Below are positions 1-6,894 of a stretch of DNA of 8,720 bases, piece by piece (position 1 is the stretch's first letter; every line of letters starts with the position of its first letter). Both the position numbers and the translations under genes were made by a program. Below the pieces are notes generated by a model. The model made no database searches. It saw only the letters and a program-made list of their open reading frames with translations, and was not told the origin of the DNA. The DNA is from Nitrososphaerota archaeon (GTDB taxonomy: Archaea > Thermoproteota > Nitrososphaeria > Nitrososphaerales > UBA57), in contig JACZWF010000054.1 in assembly GCA_022572285.1 (NCBI GenBank), forward strand, positions 1 to 8,720, read 5' to 3'.

Positions 1-1090
<1,090 letters not shown>

Positions 1091-1135
1091 CTAGAGTAGT
1101 ACGGCTAAAAATCTCGGGAGCAAATAACCATCGTC

Positions 1136-1160
1136 AGATTCAATTTGCAGTATTGAATCT
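1136..1160 (-). repeat. Perfect 9-bp inverted repeat in the presumed 16S leader
   Basis: AGATTCAAT (1136-1144) and ATTGAATCT (1152-1160) are perfect reverse complements separated by seven bases. The element lies about 46 bases upstream of the mature 16S 5' end, inside the transcript that would start from the TATA-like box at 1271-1280. As RNA it would form a stable hairpin in the pre-16S leader. It could be a processing or folding element, or a protein-binding palindrome. No U-tract follows it on the minus strand, so it does not look like a terminator for leftward transcription. Confidence 0.6.
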
Positions 1161-1270
1161 CCATTTTTGTTTGCGTATCTGGAGGTCAACATTTTCATTG
1201 CATGGGCTCCGCCCTTCGCTAAAATGTGACGCCGCCAAGCTATACGCGAATTCCTTATTGGGTCACAGGG

Positions 1271-1280
1271 TTGATATAAA
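1271..1280 (-). promoter_or_regulatory. Candidate archaeal TATA box for 16S, possibly shared with nfo
   Basis: The minus strand reads TTTATATCAA, close to the archaeal box A consensus (TTTAWATA), preceded by a purine-rich stretch (CCTAAGAATG) that fits a BRE position. Transcription would start near 1245-1250, giving a 16S leader of roughly 155-160 bases. The plus strand reads TTGATATAAA and could drive nfo from about 1300-1305 with a leader of about 50 bases. No better TATA-like element was seen in the 262-bp divergent region. The call rests on consensus match and spacing only. Confidence 0.5.
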
Positions 1281-1320
1281 CATTCTTAGGTCATAAAGTA
1301 CTGCTCCATTCAAATGGATT

Positions 1321-1343
1321 CTTTCCCTCCTATGCGGGAAAAG
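1321..1343 (+). promoter_or_regulatory. Hairpin directly upstream of the nfo start, next to an SD-like GTGAT
   Basis: TTTCCC (1322-1327) pairs perfectly with GGGAAA (1336-1341) around an eight-base loop, and one further C-G pair (1321 with 1343) is possible if an A is bulged. It ends nine bases before the nfo ATG. GTGAT at 1343-1347 matches part of the archaeal Shine-Dalgarno sequence GGAGGTGATC and overlaps the foot of the hairpin. Folding could affect ribosome access, but this is inference from sequence alone. Confidence 0.4.
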
Positions 1344-1352
1344 TGATTCCGA

Positions 1353-2195
1353 ATGTTGGCAGGAGCCCATATATCTATCGGTGGATCGATTGACAAGGCT
1401 ATTGATAGAGCATTAAAACTCGGATGTAATACCTTCCAAATATTCACGAGAAATCCCAGAGGCTGGCAGCAGAGTTCGTTGAAAGAGGAATCGATTCAAC
1501 TTTTCCGGGAGAAACTCTCTTCTTCGAATCTGGTACTTCCTCTCATTCATATGCCATACCTTCCAAACATTGCATCTCCGGTTGATCAGACCTATAATCG
1601 TTCAACTGATGTGCTTACAGAAGAATTGAGGCGATGTTCTCTATTGGGAATACCATATGTGGTCACTCATGTGGGAAGCCACCTGGGGAGCGGGATCAAG
1701 CGAGGAATGGGGAGAGTTGTCGAGGCTTGTAACAAGGCACTTGAATTGTCAGGCGGGGGTTCCACAATTCTTCTCGAGAATACAGCCGGGACTAGAAACA
1801 GCGTTGGATCTACGTTCGAACACCTAGGTGACATGATCCAAAGAATTAAACCACAGGGAAGGGTAGGATTATGCCTTGATACGTGTCATGCCTTTGCTGC
1901 AGGGTATGACCTTCGAACTGTATCTGACGTGCGGCACACGCTGGAGCTCTTGCATAGTATCATCGGGATGGAATTTCTCAAGGCGGTACACGTTAATGAC
2001 TCAAAAGGAGCCCTTGGAGAAGGCTTGGATAGGCACGAGCATCTCGGGATGGGCCAAATTGGTGAAGATGGATTACGAGCCTTGTTGAGTCAGAAGCCTC
2101 TCAGAAAAGTCCCAGCTATTATAGAAACTCCTATCGATGGGCGGAGAGATGACGTTGGAAATCTCCAAAAGCTTAAGGAGCTAGGCCAAAATTAA
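1353..2195 (+). CDS. nfo: Endonuclease IV (AP endonuclease)
   Basis: The product is a 280-residue, zinc-dependent AP endonuclease of the endonuclease IV family, which cuts DNA 5' of abasic sites in base excision repair. The family's TIM-barrel metal ligands all appear in order: His66 (LIHMPYL), His106 (VVTHVGSH), Glu142 (ILLENTAG), Asp176 and His179 (GLCLDTCHAF), His213 (AVHVNDSKGA), Asp226 and His228 (LDRHEHLGMG) and Glu258 (AIIETPIDG). Length matches the family (about 280), and the start is placed by the N-terminal GAHISIGG motif, which family members carry within the first ten residues. It is transcribed divergently from 16S and lies 75 bp before the purine operon, with which it has no obvious functional link. 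A hairpin and an SD-like GTGAT precede the start. It looks intact and active. Confidence 0.96.
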   Translation: MLAGAHISIGGSIDKAIDRALKLGCNTFQIFTRNPRGWQQSSLKEESIQLFREKLSSSNLVLPLIHMPYLPNIASPVDQTYNRSTDVLTEELRRCSLLGIPYVVTHVGSHLGSGIKRGMGRVVEACNKALELSGGGSTILLENTAGTRNSVGSTFEHLGDMIQRIKPQGRVGLCLDTCHAFAAGYDLRTVSDVRHTLELLHSIIGMEFLKAVHVNDSKGALGEGLDRHEHLGMGQIGEDGLRALLSQKPLRKVPAIIETPIDGRRDDVGNLQKLKELGQN

Positions 2196-2224
2196 TACGT
2201 CACCTCGATCTCATTACCGAATCG

Positions 2225-2232
2225 TTAATATC
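2225..2232 (+). promoter_or_regulatory. Candidate TATA box for the pur operon
   Basis: TTAATATC lies in the gap between nfo and purS. Archaeal spacing predicts a transcription start near 2252-2256, leaving a 15-20 base leader that contains GAAAGGT (2256-2262), a modest SD-like sequence eight bases before the purS GTG. The geometry fits a promoter for purSQLF-purF2-purD, but the box is imperfect and read-through from nfo is equally possible. No operator-like repeat was seen here. Confidence 0.4.
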
Positions 2233-2270
2233 TATCTGGATTACTAAATTGTACTGAAAGGTAGCAAAAA

Positions 2271-2540
2271 GTGGCTAGCTTGCCAAGATTCAGAATTGAT
2301 GTTTTCATTACAAACAAGCCAGCAATTCGTGATCCGGAAGGCGAGAGCATTCTGCAAGACTTGGCAATTCGCAACGGATTCGTGTCCGTGAAATCTATAA
2401 GAACCGGAAAAGTTCTGGCCATGGAGATAGAAGCGGAGAATGTAGAGCTTGCAAAAAGCAAAGTCATGGAAATGTGTGACTCGCTTCGTCTCTACAACCC
2501 CGTAGTGAGTTCATGTTCCGTTCGAGTAGCAAGTGAATAA
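2271..2540 (+). CDS. purS: FGAM synthase subunit PurS
   Basis: This 89-residue protein is the small bridging subunit of phosphoribosylformylglycinamidine synthase, linking the PurQ glutaminase to PurL in the fourth step of purine synthesis. Family features are visible: an N-terminal beta strand (FRIDVFITNKPAIRDPEG), the centre NGFVSVKSIRTGKVLAMEIEA, and the C-terminal MCDSLRLYNPVV, matching the PurS 'MCxxLLxNPVI' ending. Length is typical (about 80-90). The start is GTG at 2271: an in-frame stop (TAG, 2262-2264) lies just upstream, and GAAAGGT provides a plausible SD. Its stop overlaps the purQ start by eight bases, which suggests translational coupling. It is the first gene of the operon. 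Confidence 0.95.
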   Translation: MASLPRFRIDVFITNKPAIRDPEGESILQDLAIRNGFVSVKSIRTGKVLAMEIEAENVELAKSKVMEMCDSLRLYNPVVSSCSVRVASE

Positions 2541-3255
2541 GTTGAAGGTTGCAATTGTCCAGTTTCCTGGAACGAATTGTGACCGAGACACGTACTACAT
2601 ATTGAAGGACGTCCTGCAAGCTGATGCAGAACTCATCTGGCACGAAGATCTGGGAATGGATACCTTCGATTCTGCCGTAATCCCGGGGGGATTCTCATAT
2701 GGTGATAACCTTAGAGCTGGTGTAATTGCCGCCCATAGTCCTGCACTAAGGCAGCTAAGAAAAGCAGGTCAGGATGGAAAACCCATTCTAGGGATTTGCA
2801 ACGGATTCCAAATTCTGATTGAATCTGGACTTCTACCCGGAGCTCTACTGAGAAACTCTAGTCTCAGATTTGTTTGTCGATGGGTGAACGTTAGAGTAGA
2901 GGCGGGGAATAGCTTGTTCACCACGTTTTCAAGGAATGGAACTATTCTCAAGATGCCGATCGCCCACAATGAGGGAAGATACTACGCCGAGGGCGATTTA
3001 CTGGCGTCCCTGGAGATGAATGGACAGATTATTTTCAAATACGTAGATGAGGGGGGCCAGCCTTCTAAGCCTTCGAATCCGAACGGCTCGATCCTGAACA
3101 TAGCAGGTGTTTCGAACTATGAAGGGAACGTGGTCGGTCTCATGCCACATCCAGAGCGGGCTTCAGAATCACTTTTGAGCCCCTTCAGAACCACTGATGG
3201 GCTCCAAATCTTTAGATCAATGCTACGTTCGGTGGAAGTCCTTCTTAAGAGATGA
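2533..3255 (+). CDS. purQ: FGAM synthase, glutamine amidotransferase subunit PurQ
   Basis: PurQ is the class I (triad) glutaminase of the three-subunit FGAM synthase and supplies ammonia to PurL. The protein has 240 residues from the GTG. It carries the N-terminal VAIVQFPGTNCDRD motif, PGGFSYGDNLRAG (51-63), the nucleophile elbow GICNGFQIL with Cys89, the IAHNEGRYY motif (143-151), and the His206/Glu208 pair in MPHPERASE. All catalytic triad residues are present and the length fits small PurQ (about 220-240). The start is uncertain: GTG at 2533 overlaps purS, while TTG at 2542 would give MKVAIVQFPG, closer to the usual family N-terminus. Neither has a strong SD, so reinitiation after purS is likely. 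The stop lies four bases before the preferred purL start. Confidence 0.96.
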   Translation: MNKLKVAIVQFPGTNCDRDTYYILKDVLQADAELIWHEDLGMDTFDSAVIPGGFSYGDNLRAGVIAAHSPALRQLRKAGQDGKPILGICNGFQILIESGLLPGALLRNSSLRFVCRWVNVRVEAGNSLFTTFSRNGTILKMPIAHNEGRYYAEGDLLASLEMNGQIIFKYVDEGGQPSKPSNPNGSILNIAGVSNYEGNVVGLMPHPERASESLLSPFRTTDGLQIFRSMLRSVEVLLKR

Positions 3256-3259
3256 GCAC

Positions 3260-5464
3260 ATGGCACAAAAGATGATATTCTCTTTGACTAGTAACGAACT
3301 GCTAGCTATAAAGGATGGTATGAAGAGGGAACCGAACGATGTTGAGCTCTCCATATTCGACGCTCAGTGGGCAGAACATTGTAGCTACAAATCATCTCGA
3401 TCACTCCTTTCTTTGCTTCCTACTAGGGGAAAAAGAGTTATCCTCGGTCCAGGATATGACGCTGGTGTCCTTGATATCGACAACAATCAGATTGTCACAA
3501 TTCACATAGAAAGCCATAACCATCCGTCGGCAATCGATCCATACGGAGGTGCGGCTACAGGAGTTGGCGGAGTTCTGCGTGACATACTTAGCGTAGGAAC
3601 AAGACCTATAGCAATACTTGATTCCCTACGGTTCGGCGATATAGAGAAAAGTCCACAATCAAGATGGCTCTTCAAGAATGTTGTAAGAGGCATTGCAGAT
3701 TATGGGAACTGTGTCGGCGTTCCAACAGTTGGAGGAGAAGTTGAATTTGACGAGAGCTATGAAAGGAACTGCCTTGTCGACGTTGTCTGCCTAGGTCTCG
3801 GGAGGAGGAAAGAGGTAGTTCTAGCTGAGGCTTCACACCCCGGTGATATCTTGATACTCGTTGGAGGAAGGACTGGCCGAGATGGAATTCATGGTTCATC
3901 CTTTGCCTCAAGAGATCTAGCATCAGGTTCTGATGAAAGGTCTGCCGTTCAGATACCAGATCCGCTAACGAAGAAGCTCATAGTTGAAGCGACACTAAAA
4001 GCTCATTCTGGCGGTTACGTAAGAGGACTGAAAGACCTGGGGGGAGGAGGCTTAGCATGCGCGCTATCGGAGATTGCGGACAAGGGTGGTACTGGATTAG
4101 ACGTCGACCTCTCGCGGATTCACGTTAGAGAGGATGGAATGAGTCCGGCGGAGATCCTTATATCTGAGTCTCAGGAGAGAATGCTTTTCGTAGTCAAGGA
4201 TGAGCTCAAAGACGATGTCTCCGCTGTATTCCGCAGGTATCATGTACAATACTCCATCATCGGCAAAGTCACTAGTTCAAGGAGACTTGTCATTAGGGTT
4301 AATGAGACCAAGGTTGCTGATGTACCAGTAGATCTTGTAGCACATGCACCACTGCAACTCTGGCCTTCAAAGAGGCCCGAATACCTTGATTTGGGAGTAA
4401 GTATAGAAAAGCCCCCTCTTCCGAGGAATATTAGCGAGACCATTATCAGGGTTATCTCATCTCCTAACCTCGCTAGCAAGAAATGGGTTTACGAGCAATT
4501 TGACTACGAGGTCGGTCTTCATACGGTCCTCAAACCCGGGGATTCGGGGGCCTCGGTTCTTCGAATTACTGATGACAAATTTATAGCGATTTCTTTGGAT
4601 GGAAGGCCGAACCACTGCTATCGGAACCCGAGGCAAGGAGCGATGGGCACTGTCGCAGAGGCGGCTAGAAATACCATTTCGGTTGGTGCCGAACCGATAG
4701 CATTGGTTGACCACCTCCAGTTTGGAAACCCGGGTAATCCAGAAGTCTTCTGGACACTGACGGAGAGCGTTAAGGGCATAGCCGATTACTGCAGATTCTT
4801 TGATCTCCCATGTGTGGGGGGGAAAGTGAGTTTCTATAATGAAGATGTGGACACAAAAAGAGCAATTAAGCCAACCCCAGTAATTGCAGTCCTCGGACTC
4901 TTGAAAGGGGCACGTCATATTAGATCTCGAAAACTTACGCCCAATGGGCGCATGATTGTTCTAATTGGACAGACCGAAAATGAGCTGGGAGGCTCAGAAT
5001 ACTACCGGTATATCCATGGAATGTCCGGTGGAATGCCTCCAAACCTAGATTTCCATAGGGAGCGAGGAGCTCAAAGGCTTGTTGCTGATGCAGTGAGAGT
5101 TGGGCTACTCGATGCAATCGATGATTGTTCGTCTGGAGGGCTTATTGCGACAATATCGAAGATGTGTATTGCGGGGGGCATCGGAGCTCACATCCAACTT
5201 GAGAAGATACTTTCAGATTGCAAGAGATGGGACGATCTAATCTTTTCCGAGTCACACTCACGATTTGTGGTCACATTGGATCCTGACAAGTATCAGGGTC
5301 TAGCAAACATTGCCAAGAATCATCAAATACCATATTCCTTAATTGGGAATGTTGAAGGCGACAAACTTGTCCTAACGAACAACGGTGATGAGATCTTCTC
5401 CGAGGGAGTTCACACCCTAGAAAAGACATCAAACGATAAGATTCCTTCAATAATGGGCCATTGA
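3260..5464 (+). CDS. purL: FGAM synthase, large ATP-dependent subunit PurL (small-type)
   Basis: PurL converts FGAR, ATP and ammonia to FGAM. From ATG 3260 it has 734 residues, matching small-type PurL of bacteria and archaea (about 725-745) that needs separate PurS and PurQ. The duplicated AIR synthetase-like fold is visible. First half: WAEHCSYK (37-44) with the conserved His40, IESHNHPSA (83-91), GAATGVGG, PTVGGEV, TGRDGIHG (205-212), LKDLGGGGL (257-265) and SESQERM (302-308). Second half: VAEAARN (465-471), LQFGNP (486-491), GGKVSFYNE (520-528), DDCSSGGL (621-628) and a final FSESHSRFVV. The frame stays open back to an ATG at 3197, but that extension lies inside purQ and does not resemble PurL. 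ATG 3260 follows the purQ stop by four bases, with GAGATGAG just upstream. The stop meets the next gene (TTGA overlap if TTG 5461 is used). It appears intact. Confidence 0.96.
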   Translation: MAQKMIFSLTSNELLAIKDGMKREPNDVELSIFDAQWAEHCSYKSSRSLLSLLPTRGKRVILGPGYDAGVLDIDNNQIVTIHIESHNHPSAIDPYGGAATGVGGVLRDILSVGTRPIAILDSLRFGDIEKSPQSRWLFKNVVRGIADYGNCVGVPTVGGEVEFDESYERNCLVDVVCLGLGRRKEVVLAEASHPGDILILVGGRTGRDGIHGSSFASRDLASGSDERSAVQIPDPLTKKLIVEATLKAHSGGYVRGLKDLGGGGLACALSEIADKGGTGLDVDLSRIHVREDGMSPAEILISESQERMLFVVKDELKDDVSAVFRRYHVQYSIIGKVTSSRRLVIRVNETKVADVPVDLVAHAPLQLWPSKRPEYLDLGVSIEKPPLPRNISETIIRVISSPNLASKKWVYEQFDYEVGLHTVLKPGDSGASVLRITDDKFIAISLDGRPNHCYRNPRQGAMGTVAEAARNTISVGAEPIALVDHLQFGNPGNPEVFWTLTESVKGIADYCRFFDLPCVGGKVSFYNEDVDTKRAIKPTPVIAVLGLLKGARHIRSRKLTPNGRMIVLIGQTENELGGSEYYRYIHGMSGGMPPNLDFHRERGAQRLVADAVRVGLLDAIDDCSSGGLIATISKMCIAGGIGAHIQLEKILSDCKRWDDLIFSESHSRFVVTLDPDKYQGLANIAKNHQIPYSLIGNVEGDKLVLTNNGDEIFSEGVHTLEKTSNDKIPSIMGH

Positions 5465-5466
5465 AA

Positions 5467-6870
5467 ATGAAGGAGAAGTGCGGGCTCTTCGCCGCTTATT
5501 CCCAAAAGGGATCGGATGTCGTTCCCAATGTTGTGATGGGCCTTCGTGCCTTGCAGCACAGGGGGCAAGAAGCATGGGGTCTTGCTATCCCTAATGCAAA
5601 ACCGTTTAAACGGAGAGGACTAGTCACTGACAACCTGGAAGAGTCACTCCCTGCGGTGGATAGCATGCCAAGCAGGGTGGCGATTGGACACGTGCGTTAC
5701 TCAACTGCAGGTGGAACATCTCTCAGGTTGGCTCAACCCCTTCAGATTGACCGGAAGTTTTCAATAGCTCATAACGGCACGATTTGCGAACTGGATTCAC
5801 TCACCAAAAAGATTAGCGAAGACTTCACTCTCCCCACTAATTGCGGTGATACCATGGCCGCTGGATATAGACTACTTCAGCTATTACAGGCGAACAATTG
5901 GGATTGGTACCACTCAATAGAAGCACTCGCGAAAGAATTGATAGGAGCCTATTGCTTCCTGGTAATAGATAACGAGGGAAAGATATACGCATTCAGGGAC
6001 CCAAAGGGCTTCAGGCCACTCTGTATTGGTTGGCATCAGCGTAGCAAGTCGTACCTCATCGCTTCCGAGAGCTGTGCATTTGGAGTTATGGGTGCTGAGC
6101 TAGTCCGAGATGTCTCCCCGGGAGAGATCGTCTGCCTTAGTCGAAGTGGGATGGAGACCAAAATCTTTCAACGGCGTGAGAGATCGGCTCATTGCGCTTT
6201 TGAGTATACCTACTTTGCACATCCGAGCTCGGTCATAGACGGTATCAGTGTGTATGAATCGAGAAAAAGGCTGGGAATGAAGCTGGCGGATCTCTACAAG
6301 GATGTGAAAGGAGACGTAGTCATCCCGGTTCCTGACTCTGCGCGACCTGCCGCAATGGGGTTTTCCGAGAGATCAGGAATTCCGTTAGCGGAGGGATTGA
6401 TGAAAGATCGTTATGGAAGGAGGGGAGGGCTTAGGAGCTTCATCCAACCCAAGATAAAGGACAGAGTAGAAATTAACCATTGGGTCCTCCCGGTTAGGGT
6501 AGCGGTTGAGGGGAAGAACGTTATTGTAATTGATGATAGTATCGTAAGAGGCACCAGCTCCAAAACCATCATAAAGACACTTAGAGATGCGGGAGCGAAG
6601 AGTGTGAACATGTTTGTGACATTTCCTCCTGTGACAAGTCCATGTAAGGCTGGGATCGACTTTCCCACACACAAGGAGTTGATTGCATATAGGGCTTCTG
6701 GGAAACATGCTGATATCAAGAGAGTTAATGAGCTAGTTGGAAAAGAAATCGGAGCAGACTCCTTCGGGTATAACGACGTGAAATCGTTATCAGCCGGTAT
6801 AGGTCTGGACGAAAAGCGGTTATGTTTATCCTGTCATACGGGGGATTATTCCGTTTTAAAGATAGGATGA
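5467..6870 (+). CDS. purF: Amidophosphoribosyltransferase PurF, glutaminase-competent copy
   Basis: PurF catalyses the first committed purine step, forming phosphoribosylamine from PRPP and glutamine. Counting from the in-frame TTG at 5461 (469 residues), the Ntn-hydrolase domain is intact: Cys7 (CGLFAAYS), which would be exposed by removing a short propeptide, Arg34 (LQHRGQE), Arg79-Tyr80 (GHVRYSTAGG), Asn105-Gly106 (AHNGT) and Asp130. Four putative Fe-S ligands are present: Cys245 (HCAFEY), Cys395 (SPCKAGID), Cys455 and Cys458 (CLSCHTG). The PRPP loop IDDSIVRGTSS (357-367) is canonical. The catalytic loop before it is unusual: KDRYGRRGGLRSFIQP carries extra residues, and the usual VRxKLNPxR segment is EINHWVLPVR, so Lys-Leu-Asn is lost. 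ARPDS is changed to AHPSS. I prefer ATG 5467 (propeptide MKEK); TTG 5461 overlaps the purL stop. The gene is followed by a diverged paralogue. Confidence 0.94.
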   Translation: MKEKCGLFAAYSQKGSDVVPNVVMGLRALQHRGQEAWGLAIPNAKPFKRRGLVTDNLEESLPAVDSMPSRVAIGHVRYSTAGGTSLRLAQPLQIDRKFSIAHNGTICELDSLTKKISEDFTLPTNCGDTMAAGYRLLQLLQANNWDWYHSIEALAKELIGAYCFLVIDNEGKIYAFRDPKGFRPLCIGWHQRSKSYLIASESCAFGVMGAELVRDVSPGEIVCLSRSGMETKIFQRRERSAHCAFEYTYFAHPSSVIDGISVYESRKRLGMKLADLYKDVKGDVVIPVPDSARPAAMGFSERSGIPLAEGLMKDRYGRRGGLRSFIQPKIKDRVEINHWVLPVRVAVEGKNVIVIDDSIVRGTSSKTIIKTLRDAGAKSVNMFVTFPPVTSPCKAGIDFPTHKELIAYRASGKHADIKRVNELVGKEIGADSFGYNDVKSLSAGIGLDEKRLCLSCHTGDYSVLKIG

Positions 6871-6880
6871 ATTAGTGGTC

Positions 6881-6887
6881 GGAGAGG
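6881..6887 (+). promoter_or_regulatory. Shine-Dalgarno site supporting an upstream CTG start
   Basis: GGAGAGG, followed by ATC, resembles the archaeal SD consensus GGAGGTGATC. It lies seven bases before CTG 6895 but 25 bases before the first conventional start, GTG 6913. Normal SD spacing therefore favours initiation at CTG 6895. The same frame has no ATG, GTG or TTG between the TGA at 6868-6870 and 6913. Confidence 0.55.
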
Positions 6888-6894
6888 ATCGAAA

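Noticed and set aside
1152..1172. ATTGAATCT followed by a T-rich run as a plus-strand terminator
   Set aside because: No plus-strand gene precedes it; the region upstream is the 16S gene on the other strand. Only a leftward transcript is expected here.
1296..1330. Tiny minus-strand reading frame (seven residues) behind an SD-like GGAGGG
   Set aside because: It is very short, the spacing is long and it lies upstream of the presumed 16S promoter; chance is the simplest explanation.
1091..1352. Possible tRNA or C/D-box sRNA in the 16S/nfo gap
   Set aside because: No T-arm-like GGTTCRANTCC, no cloverleaf pairing and no paired C/D boxes were found on either strand.
3197..3259. N-terminal extension of purL starting at ATG 3197
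   Set aside because: It lies within the purQ coding region and does not resemble any PurL N-terminus; ATG 3260 fits the family length and follows the purQ stop by four bases.
4457..4918. 153-residue antisense frame opposite purL
   Set aside because: The sense strand encodes conserved PurL motifs throughout; the antisense product has no recognisable domain or coding context.
6385..6719. Antisense reading frames of about 100 residues opposite purF
   Set aside because: Two overlapping antisense frames sit opposite a well-conserved coding region, have no recognisable motif and are typical shadows.
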